Positions 15,696-24,848 are shown, numbered from the stretch's first letter. The stretch is 39,406 nucleotides of DNA from Robiginitomaculum sp. (GCA_026982415.1 JALSHE010000115.1:1-39406); one strand, 5' to 3'. Notes: generated by a model not told the origin, from the sequence alone. Program-made: numbers and translations.

Positions 15696-17525
15696 CTAGC
15701 CAATATTAAACACAAAGGGAAGCAGGACTATATAACTAACCCAGATAATCAAGATGAGCGGAACCCCAAAACGGACATAGTCAATAAATTTATAATGCCC
15801 CGGCCCCATGACCAGTAAATTGGTCTGGTAGGCGATAGGGGTCGCGAACGAACAATTTGCAGCAAACAATACAGTTAAGATAAGGATTTTCGGATCTATT
15901 CCAGTTTGACTTGATACGCTAATGGCAATGGGCGCAAATAGAAGTGCCGTGGCGTTGTTAGACAACAAATTGGTCATTAGTGCAACCAGCAAGAACAGCC
16001 CCGCCAAGAGAACTTGCGGCCCATATCCTTGCAAAACATTCACCACTTGCCCGGCTACATAGCCAGCGCCGCCTGTGGCCTCCAGTGCGATGCCCATAGC
16101 GAAGGCCGCACCGATGAGCATGAAGACTTTGCGGTCAAGCGAACGTATGGCTTGACGCACATTCAAGCATTTTGTGGCTATCATTAAAGCTGCGCCCGTG
16201 AATGCTGCATGGACGATTGGTAGAATACCCGTCGCGGCCAACAGGATAACGCCCGCAAAAATAATCCGCGCGATATTGGCTTTGCGAATATCGGGGAGGT
16301 CTTGGGTTGCCCAGTCGAGCAAAAGAATATCATGGTGGTCGCGCATGGCTTCTATTTGCGGCACATAACCAAATAATAAAAGCACATCACCGGCTTGCAA
16401 ATGGATTTTCAACATACGGTCGCGCATCATGCGCGAACGTCGTTGGATACCAAGCACCAAGCAGCCATGCTCACGCTGGAATCCGGCTTGCTCTATGGTT
16501 TTGCCTATCATTTGCGAGCCGGGTGCAATCACGGCTTCACTAATCACCATACGATCCGTACCGTCCTCTTGTTTAAAACCTGGTGTGGATAACATGCCTT
16601 TGAGATATTCTGGGTAGGCGGAAAGAAGTCCGGTTAAGGCTTTTCGGGTTGCCGCGACGGTTAAAATATCATCTTGCTTGAGGGCGGTTTCAAATGGGGG
16701 AAACAATTGTTTATCGCCGCGCTGTATAGAGCGCACAGTCATCATCCGCAAATCTCGAAACAGGCCTGCGATAGGTTTAGCCCCATTGAGCGGATGGGTT
16801 TCAGTAATGCGGATAGGGGCGATATATTGCCGTCCAGATACAGATTGTGTTCCGGGTGCTGGGCCCCGGTTTGGCAACAGCCATTTTGATGTCAGCACAA
16901 TGTAAATAGCACCGATAGCGGCTAAAATTAGTCCTGGAAATGCCGGGTCGAAAAACGCGACGGTAGCGTCAGTTGAACGTGCGAGGGCGCCTGCTACCAA
17001 AATATTGGTCGAGGAGCCTATAAGCGTTGTCATCCCGGCTAAAATACAGATAAAGCTGAGCGGCATCATGAATTTAGATGCATTCCCGCGCAGTTGCAGT
17101 GCCATAGCTGACAATACAGGAATAAACATCACCACAACCGGCGTATTGTTCATGAACATAGACGTGACGAAAGCTGTGATAAAGACCAATGTCAATGTGC
17201 GTTTTGGGGCTTTGTCTAGGTAAGAATTAAGCTTGCGTGTTGGGGTTTCCAGTGCACCTGTTTCGAAAATACCCTGTCCAATAACCAATAATGCCATGAC
17301 GGTTATCAAAGCCGGGTCGGAAAAACCTGATAACAGTGTACGCGCATCGACCTGCATAGAGCTTTCGCCCATAAATAGTTGAAAAAACAAAAGTAATGCA
17401 GCAATAATGCCGAGGGAAATCAGCTCTATGGAATATTTTTCCAAGGCGTAAAGCACGACCCCGATGATAACAATCCCGAAAACGGCCCACATTTGCCAAC
17501 TGGTTTCTAATATTTGTCCGTCCAT
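15696..17525 (-). CDS. SLC13-family permease with two TrkA-C domains
   Basis: This 609-aa inner-membrane protein has two hydrophobic halves, each with the reentrant loop typical of divalent anion/sodium symporters (NNTPVVVMFIPVL and NLLSNNATALLFAP). They flank a soluble middle containing two RCK_C/TrkA-C domains (about residues 215-300 and 305-390; for example VISEAVIAPGSQMIGKTI). Such proteins import sulfate, dicarboxylates or similar anions, and the TrkA-C domains probably bind a small ligand that gates transport. The exact substrate cannot be told. It heads the minus-strand block with bpt and the TRAP genes. Confidence 0.93.
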   Translation of the reverse strand: MDGQILETSWQMWAVFGIVIIGVVLYALEKYSIELISLGIIAALLLFFQLFMGESSMQVDARTLLSGFSDPALITVMALLVIGQGIFETGALETPTRKLNSYLDKAPKRTLTLVFITAFVTSMFMNNTPVVVMFIPVLSAMALQLRGNASKFMMPLSFICILAGMTTLIGSSTNILVAGALARSTDATVAFFDPAFPGLILAAIGAIYIVLTSKWLLPNRGPAPGTQSVSGRQYIAPIRITETHPLNGAKPIAGLFRDLRMMTVRSIQRGDKQLFPPFETALKQDDILTVAATRKALTGLLSAYPEYLKGMLSTPGFKQEDGTDRMVISEAVIAPGSQMIGKTIEQAGFQREHGCLVLGIQRRSRMMRDRMLKIHLQAGDVLLLFGYVPQIEAMRDHHDILLLDWATQDLPDIRKANIARIIFAGVILLAATGILPIVHAAFTGAALMIATKCLNVRQAIRSLDRKVFMLIGAAFAMGIALEATGGAGYVAGQVVNVLQGYGPQVLLAGLFLLVALMTNLLSNNATALLFAPIAISVSSQTGIDPKILILTVLFAANCSFATPIAYQTNLLVMGPGHYKFIDYVRFGVPLILIIWVSYIVLLPFVFNIG

Positions 17526-17639
17526 ATGCGCTTTCTAGCAGGTAAATAAACGCAATACAGTAAAATTCTCCTTTACGTGAAAGATTATTGGGGCGAAAAC
17601 GATAATTGGCCTTTACAAGGACAATTGAGGGAGAGTTTT

Positions 17640-18497
17640 ATGGCGCAATTAGCATTTTTGGGACTGGGGGTCATGGGATATCCTATGGCCGGGCATTTGG
17701 TGCGTGCGGGGCATGATGTTTGCGTGTGGAACAGGAGTGCGGCTAAATCCAAATCTTGGGTGGCTGAATATGCTGGAGACGCGGCTGATACTATTTCACA
17801 AGCGGTAAGCGCGGCTGATTATGTTATGATGTGTGTGGGCAATGATGATGATGTTTATGCCGTTGCCAAGGCCGCAATTCCATCCATGCAGTCCAGCAGT
17901 ATTTTGGTTGACCACACCACGGCTTCAGCCAAATGCGCCCGACATTGTTACGCCCAAGCCAAGGACGCACATATCGGATTTATAGACGCACCAATTTCGG
18001 GCGGAGAAGCCGGGGCGGTCAACGGCGCTCTGACCATAATGTGCGGCGGTGATGGAGATATTTATGCCCGAGCGGAACCCGTAATGGATGCCTATGCCAA
18101 AGCCGTAAAATTGATGGGGTCGTCCGGTGCAGGCCAACTCACTAAAATGGTCAACCAGATTTGCATTGCGGGCACATTGCAGGGTCTATCAGAAGCCGTG
18201 CATTTTGCCAAGCGTGCCGGACTGGACGTGGACGAAGTGGTGCAGGCTATCGGGCAGGGCGCCGCGCAAAGCTGGCAAATGGACAACCGCGCATCGACCA
18301 TGGGACGAGGCGAGTTCGATTTTGGCTTTGCCGTAGACTGGATGCGTAAAGATTTGAAAATTGCCATAGAGGCCGCAGAAGAGAACGGCGCTAACTTGAC
18401 TATGACTAAAATGGTAGACAAGTATTACGCAGAGGTTCAAGACATGGGCGGCAACCGCTGGGATACGTCTAGCTTACTTAAAAGATTGGAACCATAA
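17640..18497 (+). CDS. NAD(P)-dependent dehydrogenase of the 3-hydroxyisobutyrate dehydrogenase family
   Basis: The 285-aa protein has a Rossmann fold starting AFLGLGVMGYPMAGHL (NAD(P) binding), the substrate-binding signature DAPISGGEAGAVNGAL (about residues 118-133), and the catalytic lysine in GAGQLTKMVNQ. It oxidises or reduces a 3-hydroxyacid such as 3-hydroxyisobutyrate or tartronate semialdehyde; which one is not decidable here. The ATG at 17640 follows GGGAGAG and matches the start of the fold, while the frame opens 21 codons earlier. The stop shares one base with the next ATG (TAATG), so it is coupled to the EEP gene. Confidence 0.93.
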   Translation: MAQLAFLGLGVMGYPMAGHLVRAGHDVCVWNRSAAKSKSWVAEYAGDAADTISQAVSAADYVMMCVGNDDDVYAVAKAAIPSMQSSSILVDHTTASAKCARHCYAQAKDAHIGFIDAPISGGEAGAVNGALTIMCGGDGDIYARAEPVMDAYAKAVKLMGSSGAGQLTKMVNQICIAGTLQGLSEAVHFAKRAGLDVDEVVQAIGQGAAQSWQMDNRASTMGRGEFDFGFAVDWMRKDLKIAIEAAEENGANLTMTKMVDKYYAEVQDMGGNRWDTSSLLKRLEP

Positions 18498-19522
18498 TGC
18501 GCCGTGTTCTGAAGCAACTTTTCCAAATTATCCTGCTACTGGTTTTGCTCGCCGCAGGTATATTAGCGCTTAATTATTTCAATAATGGCCTGAAAAACAA
18601 ATCTGGGGCAGGCGCGGACTTAGCCAATGCGGACGCTGCAATTTCTGTTCTTAACTGGAATATAGGCTATGCGGGGCTTGGTAAAGAATCCGATTTTGTC
18701 ATGGATGGCGGCGAGAACTTATTGCCGCCAAGTATTGAAATCGTTGAAAAAAACTTGGCGGGCATCCAGAAAATTTTACGGGACAATAAATCCGATTTAT
18801 ACCTCATTCAAGAAATTTCAGAGCCAGATATGCTTAATCTCGGGGTTGATGTTTTGGGTGGGGTTCAGCAAGCCTTGTCCGGTACTGACTGGTTTTTCAG
18901 CTATGATTTTCGCACACAATTTATTCCGCGTAGTTCATCATTAAAGCACGGCCTTGCTTCATTTGCATGGATTAAGACACAGCCAGTCACACTTATTCGC
19001 CTACCTAATGAGCCGACTAGGTTGCAAGGTCTAATACAGCGGCAATATCACATACAGGCACGGGAGTTTACGGATGCAAATAGCAATCCATGGGTAGTCA
19101 TGAACATTCACCTATCCGCATTCGACGAGGACGGGAATGTGCGTGTTCGACAATACGAAAAATTATTGGAAATTGCCAGCAAATATTATGCAGACGGCAA
19201 GCGTGTGGTTATTGGTGGGGATTGGAACATGCAATTAACACTGACAGACTTTCCCCACACCACCAAAGAAAAGGATCTATTCTGGCTTAAAATATTGCCA
19301 ACGGAAAGCCTGCCAGCCGATTGGCAAATAGTTGTTGACCCAAGTGTAGCGACTGTTCGCACCAATGAACGCCCCTTTATAAAGGGCGAAAATTACACGA
19401 CGATTATTGACGGCTATCTGGTTTCGCCCAATGTGGAGGTGGTTAGCGTCAAAGGATTAGACACCAATTTCGAATTTACCGATCACCAACCAACATTGGC
19501 AAGATTCAAGAGCCGCCCATAA
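18497..19522 (+). CDS. Membrane-anchored endonuclease/exonuclease/phosphatase-fold hydrolase
   Basis: A single N-terminal membrane helix (about residues 7-27) precedes an EEP domain in this 341-aa protein. Metal and catalytic motifs are visible: LNWNIGYAG, LIQE, GGDWNMQ and the terminal TDHQP, matching the Asn, Glu, Asp-Asn and Asp-His set of the DNase I-like fold. The family includes DNases, phospholipid and sphingomyelin phosphodiesterases, and phosphatases; substrate is unknown. The anchor suggests action at the outer face of the inner membrane. The last 17 bases overlap the convergent nnrU. Confidence 0.88.
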   Translation: MRRVLKQLFQIILLLVLLAAGILALNYFNNGLKNKSGAGADLANADAAISVLNWNIGYAGLGKESDFVMDGGENLLPPSIEIVEKNLAGIQKILRDNKSDLYLIQEISEPDMLNLGVDVLGGVQQALSGTDWFFSYDFRTQFIPRSSSLKHGLASFAWIKTQPVTLIRLPNEPTRLQGLIQRQYHIQAREFTDANSNPWVVMNIHLSAFDEDGNVRVRQYEKLLEIASKYYADGKRVVIGGDWNMQLTLTDFPHTTKEKDLFWLKILPTESLPADWQIVVDPSVATVRTNERPFIKGENYTTIIDGYLVSPNVEVVSVKGLDTNFEFTDHQPTLARFKSRP

Positions 19523-20078
19523 TAGGTACGCCTATTGTCAATTCGTGTAAATGCTTGACAAACAGAACATAAATCGCGGTTCCAATAATAACAGCGTATA
19601 AATCACCAGCGATACTGGCTTTTTTAACGGGTAAATTACGGCTACTCACGGCTATTCTGTCAATGATCACATAGGCCAGAAAACTGCCGAACAAGATCAG
19701 GGAATTAAGCTCGCCGTTGGCTAGCAAATGGCCAAAACTCCACAACATAACCGCAAGAAGCATGGGGTGTTTTATAGTATGTTTAATATAACCGCGCGGT
19801 ACATAGGCGGCCATGAGCAAAATCAGGGCAGGGAGCATCAAAGCCATTGTTACATGCACACCCCAGTCAGGCGGCGTAAAAATTTGCGGGGAGGGTCGCG
19901 CCAATCCATAGCCCCAAAGCATAAGGGCAAAACCAAGCCCGGAGACGAGCGAATATAGCCCCATATATTTCATTGTTCCCATACGTGCGCGGATGTCGCG
20001 TCCGGGCACACGCGTCCGAAAGCTTGAATAAAAATGTGCGGCAAAGAACAAGATGGTTCCGGCAATAAGAAAATACAT
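19506..20078 (-). CDS. nnrU: NnrU-family integral membrane protein
   Basis: The 190-aa protein has about six membrane segments and the NnrU pattern: AAHFYSSFRTRVPGRD, GLYSLVSGLGFALMLWGYGL, and HPMLLAVMLWSFGHLLANGE. NnrU was first noted beside nitric oxide reductase genes, but the family is widespread without them, and no denitrification gene lies here, so a general membrane role is likely. The ATG at 20078 is preferred over 20114 because AAGGGG stands five bases upstream. Its 3' end overlaps the EEP gene. Confidence 0.92.
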   Translation of the reverse strand: MYFLIAGTILFFAAHFYSSFRTRVPGRDIRARMGTMKYMGLYSLVSGLGFALMLWGYGLARPSPQIFTPPDWGVHVTMALMLPALILLMAAYVPRGYIKHTIKHPMLLAVMLWSFGHLLANGELNSLILFGSFLAYVIIDRIAVSSRNLPVKKASIAGDLYAVIIGTAIYVLFVKHLHELTIGVPIMGGS

Positions 20079-20241
20079 AATAACCCCTTTTAATAGTTTC
20101 CGCAATCTGGACAAATGTCGATAATATCTGGTGTCGATAATGTCTGGTCTTGCGCTTAATATGGATTAGTCTATACAACCGCACCCATAACAACAAGTGC
20201 CAGCTTTGCGAAAGCTTGCACGCCAAAGCACGGAAATAAAC

Positions 20242-20616
20242 ATGAAGGCCGACATCATCCTGTCTCGCAGCTTCACATTTGAAGCCGCCCATTCCATTGA
20301 TCTGCCTGACGGTACGGATCCAGGGTATAAGCATTTGCACGGCCATTCATTTAGCGCCAGTTTGTCAGTTAAAGGCCGCCAAGAAGATATTGATAAATGG
20401 CTCATGGATTTTGGTTCCCTAGACCCGGTCATAAAGAAAATCCGCGACAAGCTCGACCATGCCTATTTAAACGACATAGAAGGGTTGAAATACTCAACCT
20501 TGGAAAACCTCTGTACTTATATTTTCAAACTGGCAGAACCCATGGTGCCCGGCCTACATGCAGTGGAAATTTCCCGCCATACATGCGGACAAACCTGTCG
20601 GTTGCAGATAGATTGA
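20242..20616 (+). CDS. 6-pyruvoyl-tetrahydropterin synthase / QueD-like protein with altered active site
   Basis: This 124-aa protein has the PTPS fold signature: the zinc ligands are His17 (FEAAHSI) and the HLHGHSF pair (His33, His35), and the Asp-His pair is in LDHAYLND (Asp72, His73). In E. coli QueD a catalytic cysteine stands four residues before the HGH motif; here that position is Tyr29. The substrate-anchoring Glu of QueD (KETC) aligns with His113 (RHTC). It may be a diverged family member with a different pterin reaction, or an inactive relative. No other queuosine gene is nearby. The start at 20242 follows GGAAA and matches the fold start. Confidence 0.85.
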   Translation: MKADIILSRSFTFEAAHSIDLPDGTDPGYKHLHGHSFSASLSVKGRQEDIDKWLMDFGSLDPVIKKIRDKLDHAYLNDIEGLKYSTLENLCTYIFKLAEPMVPGLHAVEISRHTCGQTCRLQID

Positions 20617-20924
20617 CAGTAGAATTTATATGCCCGCCGATAATACCCCAATAAATTTAGGGGCATTACCGCATAAAGAAACAATAGAATCGATTCACCA
20701 AGAGGTATTCCCTTTGGTCATTGTCACCAGAACCCGACATACTTTTAGTCGGGTTGATTATCGTTTCGCTACCCGTTCCAACACCATAGCTTTCGTTTGC
20801 TCGCGTCCCAGGTGTTTTTGTTTTCTGGCTCTTCAACTTTTTTAGGAAAACGAAATGTGTGTACATTTTTTGATTGTTTGAGAGTTCTACATGAGGACGT
20901 GCAATTCAGACCATTTCCAATGTC
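20617..20924. other. Intergenic region with two weak hairpins, no gene
   Basis: These 308 bases show no convincing coding frame. A hairpin pairs ACCCGAC with GTCGGGT (about 20732-20755) without a T-run. A second, AAATGT/ACATTT at 20853-20868, is followed by Ts and could be a weak terminator for plus-strand transcription. A small RNA is possible but nothing recognisable was found. Confidence 0.4.
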
Positions 20925-21707
20925 TCACCCATCCAACCGTGCCTTAATCGCCAACAAATCCCGCCATGCGTCTTTTTTTAGCTCTGGTCTCCTCAGTAAA
21001 AAAGCTGGGCGGTATAGTGGCATTGCGGGGACAGTCTCGCCGTTTATATCTAGCTCTTGCCAGTTGCCTCTGGTTTTCATAATGCCGGTTTTTCCGGTTA
21101 GGGCTAAGAGGGATATTCCGCCTACTATTATGATTAGTTTGGGGGCTATGAGTTCTATATGGCGGGTTATGAACGGGGCGCACATAGCTAGTTCGTCCTC
21201 AGTCGGATGGCGGTTGCCCGGCGGGCGCCAGTTGCAGACATTTGTTATGTAGAGATTTTCCTCGCTCAAATTGATAGCGGCGAACATTTTGTCCAAGAGT
21301 TGTCCGGCGCGGCCGACAAAGGGTTTGGCGGCTTCGTCCTCGGCGCGGCCCGGTGCTTCGCCTATGACCATGATGTCGGCGTCTGGATTGCCCCGTGCGA
21401 AGACGACATTTCTGGCATGGTCGCTGAGGACGCCTGCGTCGAAACCCTCGATGATGGTTTTTAGGGCTTCAAGCGTAGGGGCGGCTTTTGCCTGTTCGGC
21501 GGCTTTAATGAGTTGTTCGGATGTGTCGATTTCTTGCGGCGCAGGTGTTGATTTGGTTCCAGGGATTTTGCCAGTTTTACGCGCTTTCTTGGCTGCTGAT
21601 GGGGGGGCAACTGGCACTACTGGAATGTCCACGCCCATATCGTCCCACCAAGCATGGCTGGCTTGCAGGGCGGCTTTCAATGCCTGTTCTGTGCTTGGTG
21701 CTGTCAT
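20925..21707 (-). CDS. Uracil-DNA glycosylase family 4-like protein lacking usual key residues
   Basis: Family-4 UDGs remove uracil from DNA and normally bind a [4Fe-4S] cluster through four cysteines. This 260-aa protein has an 80-residue Ala/Lys/Pro-rich N-terminal extension, then motif A GEAPGRAEDE (about 117-126), WRPPGNRHPTEDELAMC, and the motif B region LYRPAFLLRRPE. It contains only two cysteines (158 and 176), so the standard cluster cannot form, and the motif B histidine (HPAxLLR in the family) is Arg233. It may be a repurposed or inactive member. It lies 14 bases after the RimB-RimK fusion gene, same strand. Confidence 0.88.
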   Translation of the reverse strand: MTAPSTEQALKAALQASHAWWDDMGVDIPVVPVAPPSAAKKARKTGKIPGTKSTPAPQEIDTSEQLIKAAEQAKAAPTLEALKTIIEGFDAGVLSDHARNVVFARGNPDADIMVIGEAPGRAEDEAAKPFVGRAGQLLDKMFAAINLSEENLYITNVCNWRPPGNRHPTEDELAMCAPFITRHIELIAPKLIIIVGGISLLALTGKTGIMKTRGNWQELDINGETVPAMPLYRPAFLLRRPELKKDAWRDLLAIKARLDG

Positions 21708-21721
21708 ATTAGTTTGCCATT

Positions 21722-23095
21722 CTATTTAGAGCGTATCACAGAACGTACATTGGCTTCAATAGACTGGATGATGGCACCGGCTATGTCTTTGCCCGTGGCG
21801 GTTTCGATGCCTTGTAGGCCGGGGGAGGAGTTGACCTCCAGGATTTTAGGCCCAGAATTGCTGCGCAACATATCGACGCCCGCAACATTTAGCCCTAATA
21901 TTTTGGCGGCTTTGATGGCGGTGCGGCGTTCTTCTGTGGTGGTTTTTATTTTCTCGGCTTTGCCGCCTTGGTGCAGGTTAGAGCGAAATTCTCCGGCCTG
22001 TGCCGTGCGCTGGATAGAGCCGACAACCTTGCCGTCTACTACCAGCAGGCGAATATCGGTGCCGGAGGCTTCTTTGACAAATTCTTGCACGAGGAAATGT
22101 GCGCGCAGGCCGCGAAAGGCTTCGACCAATGCGGACGCGGCTTTTCTGGTCTCTGCCAAGACCACACCTTTGCCTTGGGTGGACGAGAGCAGTTTGACCA
22201 CGACAGGTGATCCGCCAGCAAGGTCGATAATCCCGTCCGTATCGCGCGACGACATGGCGAAGGCGGTGTTGGGCATGCCGAGCTTGTGTTGCGCCAGCAT
22301 TTGGTGGGCGAGGAGTTTATCCCGCGAAGCCCCAATAGCGGCGGCGGAGTTCAGGCAATATGTGCCCATCATCTCAAATTGCCGCACCACGGCCATGCCG
22401 TAAAACGTCATGCGTGTGCCGATACGCGGAATGATTGCGTCGTATCGGGGCAGGGCTTGGCCGTCATAATGCACGGCGGGGGAATGTTCGTTAATGGCCA
22501 TATAACAGCGCCCCGTTTCGATACACTCGATAACATGTCCTCGCACTTCGGCGGCTTCTATCATTTTGCGGTTGGAATAATTGCCCGGCTCGTGGGTGAG
22601 AATACCGATACGCAGGGGGCGGCGGGTTGGGTTCTTTTTGCGGCGTTTCTTGTAAACATCATAGGAAAGCTCTGGCTGTAGAAAGGATTCGGACGGGTTG
22701 ATATGGCTCAATTCGTCAATAGCAGATCGCCCCAGCAACATACGATAGCCCATATTGTCGCGGTTGGTCAGGGTGATTTCTATGGGCCAGCTAAGGTCGC
22801 CAATAGTGATCGGGGTTTCGATAACATAACGGGATTCGCTCTCGCCGTTGGAGCTAACTACCGAACGGCGGCCAATGACGCGGGCGGAGCAAACAACTTC
22901 GATGTGCGGGTCGTCCGGGTCCGGGTGCATGATGAAGCGCACTTGCGGATTGCTTGCGCTACCGAATGGTTCAATGGCGACGGCGTGTAGAGCGGACGTC
23001 CGGGCGCCCGTATCTATTTTGGCTTTAATAGCTGGCAGACCGAGGCTAGAGAGGGAGACCCATTCCGCCCATCCTAATCTAAATTCATCACTCAT
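21722..23095 (-). CDS. RimB-like retropepsin-fold domain fused to RimK-like ATP-grasp ligase
   Basis: In 457 aa, residues 1-135 form an ATP-dependent zinc protease/RimB domain with the aspartyl-protease triad DTGA (Asp28-Thr-Gly-Ala), and residues 150-457 form an ATP-grasp ligase of the RimK type (LRIGILTHEP, YDAIIPRIG, VVVKLLSSTQGKGV, ILEVNSSPGLQGIE). RimK adds glutamates to the C-terminus of ribosomal protein S6; RimB-type proteins are linked to trimming such tails. A fusion would join adding and trimming in one chain. ATG at 23095 is preferred over a TTG five codons upstream. It is divergent from etf-QO by 90 bases. Confidence 0.92.
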   Translation of the reverse strand: MSDEFRLGWAEWVSLSSLGLPAIKAKIDTGARTSALHAVAIEPFGSASNPQVRFIMHPDPDDPHIEVVCSARVIGRRSVVSSNGESESRYVIETPITIGDLSWPIEITLTNRDNMGYRMLLGRSAIDELSHINPSESFLQPELSYDVYKKRRKKNPTRRPLRIGILTHEPGNYSNRKMIEAAEVRGHVIECIETGRCYMAINEHSPAVHYDGQALPRYDAIIPRIGTRMTFYGMAVVRQFEMMGTYCLNSAAAIGASRDKLLAHQMLAQHKLGMPNTAFAMSSRDTDGIIDLAGGSPVVVKLLSSTQGKGVVLAETRKAASALVEAFRGLRAHFLVQEFVKEASGTDIRLLVVDGKVVGSIQRTAQAGEFRSNLHQGGKAEKIKTTTEERRTAIKAAKILGLNVAGVDMLRSNSGPKILEVNSSPGLQGIETATGKDIAGAIIQSIEANVRSVIRSK

Positions 23096-23185
23096 ATTTT
23101 CAGTTTCCAAATCTGTGTGAATGCTTTACGCAGTCCGTTGAACCGTTTAACACTTAATAGACTAGAACAGCAATCGGGAAAAAAT

Positions 23186-24838
23186 ATGCAAAATCGTGAA
23201 AGCATGGAATATGATGTGGTTATCGTCGGGGCTGGGCCCTCGGGTTTATCTGCGGCCATTCGTTTAAAACAACTGGGCGGCGATGATATAAATGTCGTTG
23301 TGCTTGAAAAAGGCTCGGAAGTGGGCGCACATATCTTGTCGGGCGCAATTCTGGACCCTAGCGGGCTGGACGCGCTTATCCCCGATTGGAAAGACAAGGG
23401 TGCGCCGATTAAGGTCGAGGTCAAGGAAGATAAATTCCTGACCCTGACGGAGACAGGCACAAAAACCATTCCCAATTTTATCATGCCGCCTTTGATGAAC
23501 AATCACGGTAATTATATTGTCTCCATGGGCAATGTTTGCCGCTGGATGGCGGAACAAGCGGAGGGGCTGGGCGTAGAAATATTCCCCGGCATGTCGTGTA
23601 CGGAACTTGTCTATAATGATGACGGTTCGGTCAAAGGTGTGGTTGCGGGCGAATTTGGCCGTGGCCGCGCTGATAGCACCGAAACTCCGGGCTATGAGCC
23701 GGGCATGGAATTGCACGGGAAATATGTGTTTTTGTGTGAAGGCGCGCGCGGTTCCTTGAGTAAGCAGGCGATTGCCAAATTTGCTTTGGACAAAGATTGC
23801 GACGTTGGCAAATATGGCCTGGGTATTAAAGAAATTTGGGACATCAAGCCCGAGAATCATATTGAGGGCAAAGTCCTGCACACGTCCGGCTGGCCTTTGG
23901 AGGACAAAGCAGGCGGTGGCTCGTTTATGTATCACGGCGAAAACAACCAAGTATTTATTGGTTATATCATCGACCTCAGCTACGAAAATCCTTATGTTTA
24001 CCCCTATATGGAATTCCAGCATTGGAAGCACCACCCCGAAATCGCCAAGGTGTTAGAGGGCGGCAAACGGGTATCTTACGGCGCACGCGCCGTGACCAAA
24101 GGCGGCTATCAGTCTATCCCGAAAACCGCATTTCCGGGCGGGGCTTTGCTCGGTTGTTCGGCGGGTTTGGTGAATTTGCCGCGCATTAAAGGTAATCATA
24201 ATGCCATGCATTCCGGCAAGGCGGCGGCTGAGGCGGCCTATAGGGCGATACAGGCCGGGCGGTCATCAGACGAACTTACGGATTATGACGCAAATTTGCG
24301 CTCCGGCCCTGTGGGCAAGGACTTGAAACCAGTGCGCAATGTCGCGCCGCTGAGTAGCCGTTTTGGTGCCAAGCTCGGTGGTATGATGCTGGGCGGTATG
24401 GATATGTGGTTCGCGACCATATTCCGGTTTAATCTGTTTGGGACGCTCAAACACGGCAAAACCGATGCGCAAGCAACCGGACTGGCCAAAGATTTTCCGG
24501 CTATCGAATACCCGAAACCTGACGGTGTGCTATCTTTTGATCGCCTGACCAGTGTTAGTTTCTCTGCTACCAACCACGCGGAAGAACAGCCTTGTCATTT
24601 AAAACTGGCGGATCCGGATATTCCAATAACTATTAATTTGCCGAAATGGGCGGAACCTGCACAGCGTTATTGTCCGGCAGGGGTTTACGAAATCATCGAA
24701 GAAAACGGCGACAAAAAGTTTCAGATCAATGCGCAAAACTGCGTCCACTGCAAAACCTGCGACATCAAAGACCCAAGCCAGAACATCAATTGGGAATGCC
24801 CCGAAGGTGGCGGCGGCCCTAATTATCCGAATATGTAG
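23186..24838 (+). CDS. Electron transfer flavoprotein-ubiquinone oxidoreductase
   Basis: This membrane-associated flavoprotein passes electrons from ETF (fatty acid and amino acid oxidation) to ubiquinone. The 550-aa chain starts with an FAD-binding Rossmann motif VVIVGAGPSGLSAAIRL, contains the ETF-QO body (GCSAGLVNLPRIKGNHNAM is the conserved FAD/quinone segment), and ends with a ferredoxin-like domain carrying CVHCKTCDIKDPSQNINW, the [4Fe-4S] ligands, with a fourth Cys in the preceding YCPAGVYE or following WECPEGG. The ATG at 23186 follows GGGAAAA; the frame opens 23 codons earlier. ETF genes are not in the window. Confidence 0.97.
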   Translation: MQNRESMEYDVVIVGAGPSGLSAAIRLKQLGGDDINVVVLEKGSEVGAHILSGAILDPSGLDALIPDWKDKGAPIKVEVKEDKFLTLTETGTKTIPNFIMPPLMNNHGNYIVSMGNVCRWMAEQAEGLGVEIFPGMSCTELVYNDDGSVKGVVAGEFGRGRADSTETPGYEPGMELHGKYVFLCEGARGSLSKQAIAKFALDKDCDVGKYGLGIKEIWDIKPENHIEGKVLHTSGWPLEDKAGGGSFMYHGENNQVFIGYIIDLSYENPYVYPYMEFQHWKHHPEIAKVLEGGKRVSYGARAVTKGGYQSIPKTAFPGGALLGCSAGLVNLPRIKGNHNAMHSGKAAAEAAYRAIQAGRSSDELTDYDANLRSGPVGKDLKPVRNVAPLSSRFGAKLGGMMLGGMDMWFATIFRFNLFGTLKHGKTDAQATGLAKDFPAIEYPKPDGVLSFDRLTSVSFSATNHAEEQPCHLKLADPDIPITINLPKWAEPAQRYCPAGVYEIIEENGDKKFQINAQNCVHCKTCDIKDPSQNINWECPEGGGGPNYPNM

Positions 24839-24848
24839 GAAACTGCGA

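Noticed and set aside
20630-20845. 71-aa plus-strand frame after the QueD-like gene
   Set aside because: No ribosome site and no family pattern; it crosses a hairpin and an AT-rich stretch and looks non-coding.
21654-22403. 249-aa plus-strand open frame
   Set aside because: It is antisense to the RimB-RimK fusion gene and shows no domain; a shadow of codon bias.
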